From Xiphias gladius (taxonomy: Eukaryota; Chordata; Actinopteri; Istiophoriformes; Xiphiidae), in NCBI RefSeq assembly GCF_016859285.1, contig NC_053417.1, positions 24,989,206-25,053,205 of the forward strand: a DNA stretch of 64,000 bases, written 5' to 3'. Made by a program: the position numbers and the translations under genes. Below, piece after piece: positions 13,421-26,500 of the stretch. The first letter of the stretch is position 1, and each line of letters opens with the position of its first letter. A model generated the notes under the pieces. It saw nothing but the letters and a program-made list of their open reading frames with translations, did not search any database and was not told where the DNA came from.

Positions 13421-16400
13421 GGTGCTGGTTTTAAGATTCTGGATTGTTGTCACATGTGAAAAAAAAAAGAAAAAAATGTACATACAATAATTATTACAAT
13501 AATTACACTTTATGTCAGAAGCAAAAGATGTCACCAGCAGAATATGGAACCCCGAGGTGTTCAGTATTAAATAATTAAAAAGGACATTATGAAATAAACA
13601 TGTTAATAATTTTATGTAAAACATATAATTGAACCAAAAATTTGTGAAATAATTAAAGAAATAAATCAAATGTCAAATGTTATTTCATTTTCAAATGTTA
13701 TACATTTTCAAGGTTTCAAGGTTCATAATGACAATTTTTATTTCATAATGTCACCTCTCAGTGGTGGCAGTGGTGTTGGTGTCACCACACTCTCACCTTG
13801 CAGCCAGTGATATGCCCCCTTCCTCTCTTACTGTAAGCTAGTAAGCTCAACATCTGCTACCAAATTTAGCCAGTTATGCTGCATTCAGTGTCGCAATGTC
13901 AGCAGAATGGGAAGAACAAGAAAAATACCCCTTGTCTCAGTTTGGGGATGTTCACACATTATACTGCATTCACACAATGTCGGCAGGAAAGTAAAAATAG
14001 GAAAACCTATCTTTATTCCAACTTGGGAGTGTTTCGTGTATTATTCCAAGAGGGATACTCCGACTGCTAGCTCTGCAGTTAAATAAATTAGCTGCATTTG
14101 CAATGTTATGTATTCTGAGTGGTTCACTAACAAGTGAAACCAGATAGAGACAAACACTGTAAAGTTCTCTTTAACTTATTTGCTTAAATTTGTGTTTATA
14201 TTGGATTTTATTTCAATGTAACTGTCGGCGATTGCAGCTTTGTGGCCTTTGCCGAGGTTTTGTTGTCTGTAGGTCTTTTCACCAAAAAAAATTCCTAATG
14301 TCTCTGACTCGGAATAACAACTAGGATGCTGACATGAACGTTTTTTTTCCGACTCTGTTCCTCGTAATTGTGGTCAAAACAATATGTCATGAATGCACCG
14401 TTATTCCCACTTGGTTAGCCCTAGTGCTAACCTTGCAGTCACACCAAATAAACAGCCTATAGCTACTTTTGTTGTGTTACGCATATGTATCAGATAGTTA
14501 CCAAGAGAAAACCGGATAAAAACAGCAGCTTTGTCAGCTGAATATTAGATGAAATTACTGTAATAGTGTTAATATTGATGTAAGTCAACTGCTAGTGGTG
14601 GCGAATTTGCAGCCATTTGCCAACAGTTTGTTGACATGTCTGTAGTTCTTTTCACCCTATTGTCAGTGTCAGAACTTGTCAATATCTCAGTCGCAGAATT
14701 ACAAATCAGAGCCTGACATGAACCTTTTTAGCCCCACTCAGCTGCTCGTAATCACAGTTTCAACAATATGACATGAATGCGCATTAGCTCCTGTTAGCTA
14801 GAGCAACAACAGTGCCAAAGTTATTCTGAATCAACCGACTAGCTGCTGCTGTAAATAAAAACTTTAGACATACACAGAAACTAATCTCCTTTTTATTTAT
14901 TTAGCTTAACAAGGCTACCTATGCTGGCTACCAAGCTGGCTAACTGAGCCGGCTCGTGAGTTTGGATTATGACACAGCATGAAAGTGACGAGCCAGTGTT
15001 AACATTGTTAGTTAGCTCATGTTCGCTTGTGCAACCACAGCAAAAAGTCCGTCTGTCTTTATGATCTTCACAGAGTTGTTTTTCTTTCTCTAAGGGAACA
15101 TCTAAACAATCAAAACCCAGCCTAGGTAGCTCTGAATTAATTATCCGACATTAGCTACTCCTCTTAACACTGGCTCTTCACCTTGATGTTCAGTAAGCTC
15201 ACAACCCGTAGCTAGGTAGCCAGCTAGCTAGGTTGCATATGCACCCTTGTCGAGTCAAACAAATAAAAGGAGATGGTAATTTACAGCAGAAGATTCAAAA
15301 TTACACTGACATTGCTGTTGCTCTGGTGAACAGTAGCTATCTGGCTAAATTTGGTAGCAGATATCTAGACTGAACAACACATTTCATGATAATTACTTAA
15401 ATTATTTTATAAATTGCTGTTTCATTTATATATTTTACACAATTTATTCATATGACTATTTATTTTATAATGACTCATCTATTCATTCATTTTTGAACAC
15501 TCTGGGGCTCCATAGCAGAAATTCCCTTTTTTTTCCTTCTCAATTTTGTCACTTGTTCCCCAGTAATAAGATCAAATACATAGTGGCAGTGTCTCATAAC
15601 AGACTCCAAAACGATGAAAGCAGCTGTCTATGTGCGAGTTCAGTGAAGCAGGTTTTAGGGATATTCCTAACTCAATAATCTTTTATGATATGATGAAATA
15701 CTAAGGAACCTTTGGGGGGAGGGTACTTTAAGCATTTGAGATAAAGGTCACAGCAATAAAACAAATTTAGGGTGGTTTCATTATTAGAATACATTAACAA
15801 TGTAATAGGAGAAGAAAAACAATATTCAGTGCCATGTGAGGGGAAAAGAAAGAAACTTTAGATGCGCTGAAATGCTTGGGGAATGCAGAATTGCTAATTA
15901 TGTATGTTTTACAATAAAATTATCTGTTGCTTCAAGGCTATGCATCATTGTTAATGTCGTCTCCTCCACCAGCAATCTTGGTTATGTGCTGTCAAGGGTC
16001 TGCGTCTGCTGCACGACCAGAGCCCCAGCACAGGCTTGATGGGAAGTGTTATGACGAAAGCAATTTCCATAGAGACAGCTCTGCTTGCTTGCCTGCTTGC
16101 CTGCGGACTGACCAGCAACATAGAGTGTGTGTTTATTTGCGCTACTTTGACTGATTGCCATTAAAAACAACACGGGATATCTGTCCATCACACAAAATAC
16201 CATTCACTTTGAAACTTAAAACCTGCGTCTACACGGAGACAGCTTCGACACTCATAGCGTGGTGGCATAAGAAGTCCCTCAGAATCAATATCAAATCAGA
16301 TCAGTCTTTCTAATAGCCAAGCTGGGGTTTTAGGCACCACATGGAATTTCTGGCAAGGAAAAAGGTCATAGAGATGCAGTTACAGACCGTTTTGTTGTCT

Positions 16401-17172
16401 TTCTCAACAGTGCCATCAAGTGTCCAGCCAGCCACAGATTGAGAAAGCAAACAGAGATACAGTACATCCCATTGTCCCTCTATAGTAACAATCTCATCTT
16501 ACATGTGAATAAAGAAAGACTTAACACAAGGGAAATTCATGCATGGCAGGGCTGCAAAATTTCCCAATGCTGTTAGCAAAAAGATGACAACATGAGTGAT
16601 GCGATACAGAGGCTGATTATCAATTTAAAAAAATTACAAATGAATGATCTATCTCACGTGTGAAAGGGGACTTCCATTTGCTTTATGCTTAAAAAAAAAA
16701 CTACATTTCAGTGAGCTTGGCAGCTGTTTTGATTCGTTTCTTCTAAAGCATCCTTTTCTTTACGGTATTTCAGTTTATTGTAATTAGTGTTAAAAGTGGC
16801 AGTCCCAGGGTGCTTCTCTCCTGGTTGGCTCAGTCACATGAATCACCCTGCCTCCCTCCGGGGTTTGCTAAAAGACCAGCAAACCGTCAACTCACAACAT
16901 TTTCTATCAGCATTACCACACTCCGTGCTCATTAGTGACAGAACAGAGAGCAGATGCTGTGGTAACCACCTGTTGAAAGACAGTGTCTGCATATCTGTTT
17001 ACAGCACAAATCAAGACTGATCACTGACAGTGTCAATCATCATCTAACTGGCTGACTTTTTCTTGATTTAAAAACAGATGAAAGGGATGTTTAATATATG
17101 CATCACCAGAGAGACACACTACAGCATTAAAATGCATCTGATATGATCACAGTATCAGCCTCATTATCTTAC
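13421..17172. other. vwa5b1 upstream region or first intron
   Basis: No protein-coding exon is supported on either strand. The stretch holds the inverted-repeat element at 13852-15362 and otherwise unique AT-rich sequence. An acceptor-like AATCCAG just 5' of the vwa5b1 start (near 13440, minus) follows a T-rich tract, so a non-coding exon farther upstream is likely. Confidence 0.45.
13852..15362. mobile_element. About 1.5-kb element bounded by a 22-bp perfect inverted repeat
   Basis: The left boundary has ATCTGCTACCAAATTTAGCC (plus AG) at 13852-13873, and its exact complement lies at 15341-15362. The interior has two degenerate direct units, at about 14225-14400 and 14590-14790. They share GCAGC, TTTGTTG, TGTCTGTAG, TTCTTTTCACC, GACATGAAC, CTCGTAAT and ACAATATG(T/A)CATGAATGC. 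No transposase frame remains. A decayed DNA transposon is the best reading; I cannot define a target duplication. Confidence 0.55.
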
Positions 17173-17430
17173 CTCTCATTTGAGTCAACTGGATATGCGG
17201 CGAGGATCTCTCTCTGTCAGAAGTCCACTTATCATGAAAGATATCCTCCTCCTCCTCCTCTCCGACCTCTCTCAGCTCCCCTTTCTTGTTCTCGCTCTGT
17301 GGCGTAGAGGGAATGGGAGTGCTGCCACAGGTGGCAGAACCTACAGATGCAGTGGCCACATTGTTAGTTTGACGTACACTGCAAGGAAAGGGAAGGCAGG
17401 AGCCACTGCAGCACTTCAATCAAGCACAGC
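17173..17430 (-). other. Candidate non-coding 5' exon of vwa5b1 (weak)
   Basis: On the minus strand a consensus donor (GAG|GTAAGA, GT at 17172-17171) ends a GC-richer stretch with an open frame of about 80 codons. That frame is not recognised as a protein. It lies upstream of the vwa5b1 start exon on the same strand, next to purine-rich DNA that could mark a promoter. No transcript evidence is available. Confidence 0.2.
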
Positions 17431-17460
17431 AACATGTGGTTACAAAAACTGTTTTTATTC

Positions 17461-17524
17461 TCCTCTCCTCCTCCTCCTCCTCCTCCTCCCTGTGGATGCT
17501 GGAGTTAGAGGGCTTTGAGAGAGG

Positions 17525-17565
<41 letters not shown>
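17461..17565. repeat. Polypyrimidine (CCT)n followed by (GA)n tract
   Basis: About nine CTC/CCT units at 17461-17490, then a near-perfect (GA)n of about 18 units at 17528-17565. The overlapping frames at 17180-17771 are low-complexity artefacts of these tracts. Confidence 0.9.
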
Positions 17566-17569
<4 letters not shown>

Positions 17570-20130
17570 GGGTGGGGTGGGGTGTGGGGTGATGGGGGCT
17601 GAGACAGAGGGGTCCAGTCCTTCCAATAAATACCCCCCTTCCCATCCCTTACGCATTCAAACCATCAGCGCCACCCACTCACCCCAGACCTCCCTGACAC
17701 TGATGACAACAGGAACCATCCAGGTAGCCTTTTTAATAGCGAGGGATCAATGTAAATGGCATGTGCTGTAACACCGCGGGAGTGAGGGAAGAGGCTCGAA
17801 AGAGCAGATGGGTTGGGTGAGGGAGCACTACATGTCTCCCTCACATCACCTATAATGTCTCTCTCTTCCTCTCTCTTCACGTGATTGGAAAGCCCTTAAT
17901 GTTTTCAAATCTGACGTGGGTGTTTGGCTGTCTCGGTGTTTTGTGATCACTCGGTTTGATCCATCCGTTTTTCCTGCGGGGTTGCCATGACAATTAATAT
18001 GTGTTTATAAAGTCATTTTGGTATAGCCGCGAAAATCTAGATGGTGTCTGCCTGTGTTTGTGCGTGTGTGCGTGTGTGTGTGTGGGTGGGTTGGATGAAC
18101 CTCTGCATCCGCCTCCAAATTGAATTTACCTGCAGCCAATAAAACTGCACCCCCACCCCCACCCCCCAACCCCCCACCCACCCACACACACACACACACC
18201 GCTTCCCTCTCACTGTCTTATCTGTTTCTCAGCCTCTCATACATGGCCACACACCAACACACACTCATTTTCTCCCTTGCTCACAAAAACCGCACAGCAG
18301 GTGGGTTAAGGGCAAATTCCACTTACATTTAGAGGTTGTGGTTACGTAACACAGTAACATAAGTGACTTTCAACTACAGCTGCAACTAACAAATGTTTTC
18401 ATTATCATTAATATGCAGATGTTTTCTTTTTTCTGGATTAATCATTTGCTCAAACTGTCAGCAAACAGTGATAAATGCCCCTAAAAGTAATGATCAAGGT
18501 AATGTCGTCAAACTGCTTGTTTTGTCCAACTAACAGCCCGAATCCCAGTGATATGCAGTTTACAGTCACGTAAGACAAAGAAAAGTAGCAAATCCTCATA
18601 TTTGAGAAGCTGTAACTAGGGGATGTTTGTTGGTATTATTTTTGCTTGGAAAAATGACTTATATAAATGACTGACTCATCAGTTAGTCCATTAATTGCCT
18701 CAGCTCTACTTTGAACAATGAGTCTGTGTCCCCATCAAGGTAATGAAGCGTGTTGTTAATTGCTGAATAGCAAGTTCTGATGAATGTTTTATGCCTTCGT
18801 TGCTCCCGAAAATATTTCTGTTACTATGTCATGCACTGAGGTTACCTGTGCTGTATTATTAGTCGATAGACGTGTAATTAATCTGCAACTATTTTTTCAA
18901 GTTACTTTTTTCAGGCAAAAATGCCAAACATTCCCCGGTTTCAGCTGCGCAATTTGCTGCATTTTTCATCTTAGGTGAAAGTAAATTGAATATTTTAAGC
19001 TTTTGGACTTTTGGTAATACAAGCTATTTAAAGATGTCAACTTGGGCTCAGGGAGATTACAATGGACAGTTTTCTCTATTGGTTGACTTTTTAGACCAAA
19101 TCGTTTTATCCAAAAGATCCTCAAAGTTGCTTATGCTTCTATTTTTTTTTAACTACAACATCTAACAACTTAACGTCAACACCTAAAGTTAATTGAAATT
19201 TGCCTTTAACTTTTGTATTATATATTTTTAAAAAATCAGTTCATTAAAAAAAACTATTAGGCAGAATAATCAGTAATGAAAATAATCATTAGTTGCAGCT
19301 CTACTGTCAAAGGAGCAATGACAATAATAACATTAACACTCTATTTACTGAGTGCATTTTCTGGAGACTCTACATGACAAAATGAATATAGGCTTAAAAG
19401 TAAACTTTTACATGCAATTGAATTTGAAAATACTTCATCTCATACATATTAGTACACGTCAAGACTACAACAACGAGTGTTATGAGGAAACCAAATCACC
19501 CAGCACTTCAGATAACAACATAACAGAGTAAGATTTATGAAATGCAAAACAAATTTAAAATAGAAAATGAATCCGTTATAAAAATATACCACGTGCAATA
19601 TTATTGCAATTCCTCTTTTATTGGATTTTCATTAAAATCAGACTAGTTCCTTGCCATCAATTGGTGAAATACCTTATCATGTAGTGGCTCAGTGCAGATC
19701 ATCTGTGATGGGTGTGTCAGCAGGTTCACTCTACAAACATGCTGCGGTACCTTCAGGTGGCCCCCATAAACCTCGTAATTATGAACGCTAATGCATTCAA
19801 GCGTTTTCTTTTTCTTTTTTTTCCTTTTTTCTTTTTTTTTTAAATTCTGCCACCCACTGCGCCACAGTCGCACAAAGAAGACTATGAAACAATTTGAAAA
19901 ATTCGTCACAACTGCCGTCAAACAAATACAGAAACAGAAACGTAATCGTAACATTTAAGTTAGTTAATTTAAGTTAATTAATTTAGTCAACAGATGATAA
20001 AATTAGCTTTCTCTTACAACCTTAACCTCGTGATAGGTGGCTGAATTACGCTTAACATTCGCTGATGTTGTAAAATAACCAGCAGGTTCCCATTTGTAGT
20101 CCGTTTACCTCTGCGAGCGGCTGCCCCTGC
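17566..20130. other. Spacer between vwa5b1 and ddx25
   Basis: Contains a (TG)n/C-rich/(CA)n block at about 18062-18200 and two family A repeats (18375-18712 and 18862-19303). The second ends in AATCATTAGTTGCAGC. A T-rich stretch lies near 19805-19840. No gene is recognised. Confidence 0.6.
18375..19303. repeat. Two family A repeats in tandem
   Basis: Copy one begins CAGCTGCAACTAACA (18375) and ends near CTCAGCTCTACT (18712). Copy two runs from about 18862 to AATCATTAGTTGCAGCTC (19303). Inverted GCTGCAACTAA ends and shared internal blocks identify the family. Confidence 0.65.
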
Positions 20131-20318
20131 AGGCTCGGGTCTTGAAATTGCGATATTCCCGACGCGTCTGAAGGCAGCATCGGTGGTGCGGTCCAGCGGG
20201 TTGCGGTTGGTTCAGCTCGGGACAGCGGCGCGGCGTCACTCCACTGTCACGCTGACATCAAACTTTTGATGAAAAGTGCCGTTTTGTCTCGAAAGAAATA
20301 TACAATTAATGTTTGAAA
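20131..20318 (+). promoter_or_regulatory. Likely promoter and 5' UTR of ddx25
   Basis: A locally CpG-rich stretch (several CG pairs in about 190 bp, including GGCGCGGCGTC near 20227) lies directly upstream of the first ATG in otherwise AT-rich DNA. No TATA box is obvious. Transcription start is not determined. Confidence 0.35.
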
Positions 20319-20508
20319 ATGTCCGAAGACTCGTGGGCGCTGGCTGTCGATGTTCAAGAGGCGACAACTCCATCAGCCCAGGTAAGTTTTACAGGTGACC
20401 GGCCGCTCCAAAAGTAACATCAAACGCCGGCTAACTAACTTGCCCGTCGCTCGTTAGCAGGCTAGCTTAATCTGCTGCCTCGCTGCTTTGCTTACACACG
20501 CAGTTTGT

Positions 20509-20541
<33 letters not shown>

Positions 20542-23500
20542 GCTAAAAATGTGATGAACTGTATTTTCTCCAACTAGTTTGACTATTCAAAGAAAGTGGA
20601 TCGAGCGCGTGGTCCACGTAACACGAGAGGAGACATAAACGGTAACTTGATTAATCGTTTTCTCATTAAATCCCCGCTAACTAATTTTATCGCTGACTAA
20701 TGGTGGTGCTTGACGGGCTTTTGGGCTCCATTCTGCACCTGTGCAGGCAACATTGTGCCGGAGAAGAGTGAAAATGGAGGCTGGATAGGAGAAGGGGACA
20801 AAGTGGACCTGGCTGAGCAGTCCCTGCTGAACAAACTGATTCGCCGCTCTCTGGTGCGGAACAGAAACCAGGTGGAGGTCCTGCAGAGGGACCCCACCTC
20901 TCCTCTGTACTCCGTGAAGACGTTTGAGGAGCTCAGACTGTGAGTCTGCAAGGAAAACCTTTTCTTATGATGGTGATCTGGCTGTCAAACAGATGAGCAC
21001 ATACACTAAATTAATTAACTTTATTAGGAACACCTAGCTAAAACTAATGCAGTCTAATACAACAGTCCTACTAGAAAATCCTCCCATCATGAAGGCTATA
21101 ATGGTCAGTTTTTATTGAAACTGTTTTAGAGAGGTGTTGAGTCAATTGTATGGCCATCTGGGAGGATGTAGTTTGTGGTGCTGTTGAACTGCATTACATT
21201 ATATAGTGTACAGTTATACATTTTACAAGTGCTTCTGTTATTTAGCCTGCCCTTATTGATAGAAATGGGGTGGACAGAATAAAAGAAACACTCGTCCGTA
21301 TAACGCAATACAATTCAACAGCACCACAAACCGCGGCCTCCGAAATGATCATAAAGTTGAATTAGCAACTCTCTGAAACCGTTTAAATGGAAATTGAACA
21401 TTCTAACCTTCGTGAAGGTCAGATTTTATTGTAGGACTGTTGTATTAGACTGCATTAGTTTTACCCAGATATACGTAATAAACAGCCAACTGAGTGTGTA
21501 GAGGTGGATGCAAACGTTTGGGTGCGCCTGGGCAAATTAAGCATTTTGTTGATTTATGAAGTGAAAAGAAGTAATTGCAGTTCCTGCGGCAGACAGACAT
21601 TAAAAACATTTTTAATTTTAAAATGTTAATGCACTGTTGCTTTTTATTTCATGGACTTAAAAAGTAGCGGGGGGGGGACAGTAATTGTGGCATGTGCAAA
21701 AGTTAGGGCACCCTACTAAATCCCCATTCAGAGGGGATTAACATTACAGGGGGAGGTGGGGAATAAAATATTCACTGTGCTCCTCTGTAATTTAACTCAT
21801 CGTTCCGGGTGGCATTTTAACCATCAGTGAATTACAGGATATGGTCTGTAATAGACATGGACATTCTGCAGAACAAAGTCAAAAGTGAAAGATAAAAGCC
21901 TCCCCCCAAAGGGATGCAGGATACACAAACACACATTAAACATACATTAGTATCATTCAGTGTGACTTACACTTCCCGTGAATATCATCATCTCAGGTGT
22001 CCATCGAAATTAAACTTCCATAAATCAACTTAGAAATCATAGGGAAAAGATGCCAACTTGGCAAAATGTAAACAGATGTAGTGGGGACAAAATGGGGCTC
22101 AAATGAGAAGAGCAGCACCTACCTGTAGCTGACATTGCGAGAGGGGCATATGATGATATGAATTTGCTTTCCTGATGGGTTTTATTTTTTTTTCCGTCAT
22201 ATTGGTGCCTAATTAGGCATGTATGTTGGTTATAGCATGTTTCCATTTATCAGATTAGCAAAAACATTTTTGATTGGCTCCATTTCACACAAAAGACAAA
22301 TTTCACACTGACCTGATTTATTTAAAAAAAAAAAAAAAAAATCAGAAGGACATTGCACCAGACAGTATTAAAATTGGGAGGACCTGTTAGTACACAGAAA
22401 AGCAGTGGGTAATTTTGACTGTAATTATCACCAGGATGGGGATTTTTAAAAAAAAAGAAAAAAAAAAGAAAAAACAAAACATACACGCTCAGGCGGTACT
22501 GTAATCACTGACCAGAGCAGTTAATGTTAAAATCACCCCACCTCCCCTAGAGAAAAAAATCCATCCAAATGGGGCTAACGTCACTCCTTAGTATCTCCCT
22601 CTTTGCCAACTGTTAAGCATGTGGGTGGAAATATTTTGCTTTGGGGTATGTGTGGCAGCCAGTGGCACGGGAAACATTGCACGGATAGAGGGAAGAGTGG
22701 ATTCCACTGATTATCAGCAGGTTCTGGATGCTCTTAAATACAGTCTTAGTAGTTTTTAAGGTAACTTTTCTTTTTAAGGTTGTGAAATATAAAGTAGCAG
22801 TGCATTAACATTTGAAGAGAGGCTCATTTTTAATGTCTGTTTGCTGCAGGGGTACTATGTTCCTCTTTTCATTTCAAAAATCAATAAAATATGTAATTCG
22901 CCCAGGGGTTTCCAAACTTTGCATACAACTATAAGTTTTTTTTGTTTGTTTGTTTGTTTGTTTTTGTTTGTGTCCCCCCCCCCTCCTCAACCACTATTCA
23001 TGTTATTTTGACCTGATGTTCAATAGGAAACCTGAGCTGTTGAAGGGTGTGTACAACATGGGTTTCAACAGACCATCCAGAATCCAGGAGAACGCTTTGC
23101 CCATGATGCTGGCACAGCCGTGAGTTCTTTTTTTCAGTCTTTTGATGTAGTGCTGAGACAAGTAATCAATTCATTGATCGGTCGGTGACAGAAAGACAGA
23201 AGGTTAATCGTCAACAATTTTGGTCATTGAGTAAGATTTAATTATACATTGAGGGAAAGTGCCTAATATTGTGGTTTCTCTTCTCTCTCTTATGTAATGT
23301 ATGTAATATCTCTGCATTTTGGACAAGTGGCAAATGAGCAACTTCACCAAAAAACCTTGGACTCTGGGAAATTGAGCTGAGCACTTTTTGTTATTTTCTA
23401 ATAGACACTTTGTAGACTGAATGATTAATTAAATAAATGATAGATAATTATAATAATTTTTTAAAGGGACTTTTTTTTAATCAGCCACTCTTGACCTAAC

Positions 23501-26500
23501 TAACTCTGCAGTAATTAGTCGAAAAATCGATCAACAGAAAAATAATCAGCATTTTCATAATTGACAAATCATTTGTCTTTTTTTCAAGCAAAAATGCCAA
23601 ATATTCCCTAATTACAGCTTCTCCTTTGTTCCGATTTTCTGCTTTTCTTCATCATATGTGGTAGTAAACTGAATATCTTTGGATTATGGAGGACTGGTCA
23701 GACAACATAAGCAATGCGGTAACATCATTTAATTCTCTGGAAATTGTGTGGGGCGTTTTACACAATTTTTCTGACAATTTATATATGATACAGTTAACCA
23801 ATCAATGGAGAAAATAAATTATCAATTATAAAGTAAATGTTCGTTCCAGCCCTGATTTTCTTTATTTATAAATGTGTTTTTTTTTTTTTTTTTTTTTCAA
23901 CTAATCATTGAACTGTCAAATTTTTGGCATTTTTTCATGAAAAATGACTTAAACGATCATCAAAATAGTTGCTGATTAATTTTTTTTGTCAATCAACTTG
24001 TCGTTGCGGCTATAAATGTACTGCAACTGTTGTCCTTTAATTTATTGCCAACAACTTGTAACAGCAGTGGTTACTACAATCTGTCTTAACATTCCTCACA
24101 TCAGGTCTGCTTGTGATTTATTCATTTCTTTAAGTGTGTTTTCTCTGGCTGCAGACCTCAGAACCTGATCGCCCAGTCACAGTCTGGCACAGGTAAAACA
24201 GCTGCTTTTTCTCTGGCCATGCTCAGCCATGTAAACCCTGCCAATAAGTGGACTCAGGTAAGCATAACATGTAATCTGCAGAGCCAGCCACCGTCCACAT
24301 TAGGCTGAAGACCCTGAAAAGTACTCACCGTTAAAAACTGTTGGGCTCTTTTCAGTGCCTGTGCATCTCGCCAACGTATGAGCTCGCTCTGCAGATTGGT
24401 CAAGTCATCGAGCAAATGGGGAAATTTTGTCCGGACGTGAAACTGGCGTACGCCATTCGAGGCAACAGAAGTAAGAACGTGACCATAATTGACCTGTGAT
24501 GGAATTAGTGGTAAAATGGTCATTCAAGCCATTAGGTAGCCGGCGTTGGTTATGTCACCCCATTAATTTGTTTGTTCTGTTCAGTGGAGCGAGGCATCAA
24601 GTTACAGGAGCAGATTGTTATCGGAACACCAGGCACGGTCCTCGACTGGTGCACCAAGTACAAGCTCATCGACTCCAAGAAGATCACCATGTTTGTGTTG
24701 GACGAGGCTGATGTGATGATTGCCACACAGGGTCATCGGGACCAGAGCATTCGAATCCACCGGTGGGCTCCTTGTAGAGAAACCTTACGAGTACAGATTG
24801 ATATTAACAGAAGAGGCAGACTTTACTGTCATGTCGTTCAACAAGCTTCTCTTGTCACACTGATTTCCCCGTTCTCTTGTTACCAATGCAGACAGCTGAC
24901 AAAGGACTGCCAGATGCTCCTTTTCTCAGCGACCTTCGAGGACTCCGTGTGGAGGTTTGCAGAGCAGGTGGTTCCCGACCCGAATATCATCAGGCTGAAG
25001 CGCGAAGAGGAGACGCTGGACACCATCAAGCAGTTCTATGTGGTCTGCAAGGAGAAGGAGGACAAGTTCACAGCGCTCTGCAATCTATACGGAAGCCTTA
25101 CCATTGCACAGGCCATGATCTTCTGCCACGTAAGTCAGCTGTTTTAACCTTCCAGAGAACACCGTTCATTACGATCCAAAATTAAAACTCGAACTTGAAC
25201 TTGTCCTGTGAAATATCTGAACATCTACTCAAAGTTTGGTACAGACTAATGTTTCCCAGCTATGATTCCTAATGACTTAGATCTCCTGACCTTTCCTCTA
25301 GTGCCACCATGAGGTTGAAATATCTTAAATCATTGGATGGATTGCCATGAAATGTGGGTCAGTAATTACCTTGGTGATCCCTTAAATTTTAATCTAGCGC
25401 CATCATGAGGTCAACATTTTACTTCGTACCTGCAAGACTGATGGCTCTCTTGTCAGCCTCAGCTGCACTTTGTGTTTGTGCTAATTAACAAACATTAGCA
25501 TGCTAATGTGCTGTGGCCGCAACTGTCGGTTATTTTCATGATCAACGAATCTGTCGATTTTCTCGATCAGTTGATTAATTGTTCATATGGTCTACAAAAT
25601 GTCACAAGATAAAGAAAACTGCCCATTCTAATTTTCCAGAGCCAAAAAAGATTTCTTCATTTTTAAACGAATCAACAAGCTGCATATTCTCACATTTAAG
25701 AAGCAGTAATTTTTGGCAATATTGGACTAAAAAGTGACCAAATTGATTATAAAAATAGTTGCCAATTAATTCAATCAACCGACTAAGCGTTGCTGCTCTT
25801 TAACATGCCAAACCACGATGGTGAACATGGTAAACATTATACCACAAGCATCTGCAGGTTAGCCTGCTGTTGATGATAAAGCCTCACAGAGCTGCTTAGT
25901 TTTATTTTCTTAAGAATATGGTCACGCTGTAAAGACTGCATTTACATTTGGTTGAGATCTGATCACAGGGTGTTCTGAGTGCATTTACACCTGGCACTAA
26001 CGTGGCTTTTTCCTTATCCAGATACAGATAGCATGTTAACGCCAAGTCTAAATGACGTCGTGAATTTTGGTAAATTGATCAGTGATACAGTCTGCACATC
26101 TAAAAACAGAGTATGATCAGAGTACCACATCTGAACGGAAGTCACAGCACAAGGACTTTGCCACTTAAATATTTGCTATTATGCTGTGATTAAAAATAGA
26201 ATTATCTGAATTTATCAAAAATATGATTTTTCAATGCCAGGAAAATGTTCCCTGACCAGGTTGTCATAGTGGGCATGGTCATACCTCTCACATACATACT
26301 GATCTATACTGTTTTGTGCATACTGGATGTATTATGAGCTGTTATTTTATGATTTGTTTTTTTGTGTTTTTGTGGGGTTTTTTTTATTTTATTTTTTATT
26401 TCCAGACTCGTAAGATGGCCGCTTGGCTGACTGCACACCTGACCAAAGAGGGCCACCAGGTGGCGCTGCTGAGCGGGGAAATGACGGTGGAGCAGAGAGC

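Noticed and set aside
17180-17771. Overlapping open frames on both strands
   Set aside because: Produced by CCT and GA repeats; low-complexity serine and Arg-Glu runs only.
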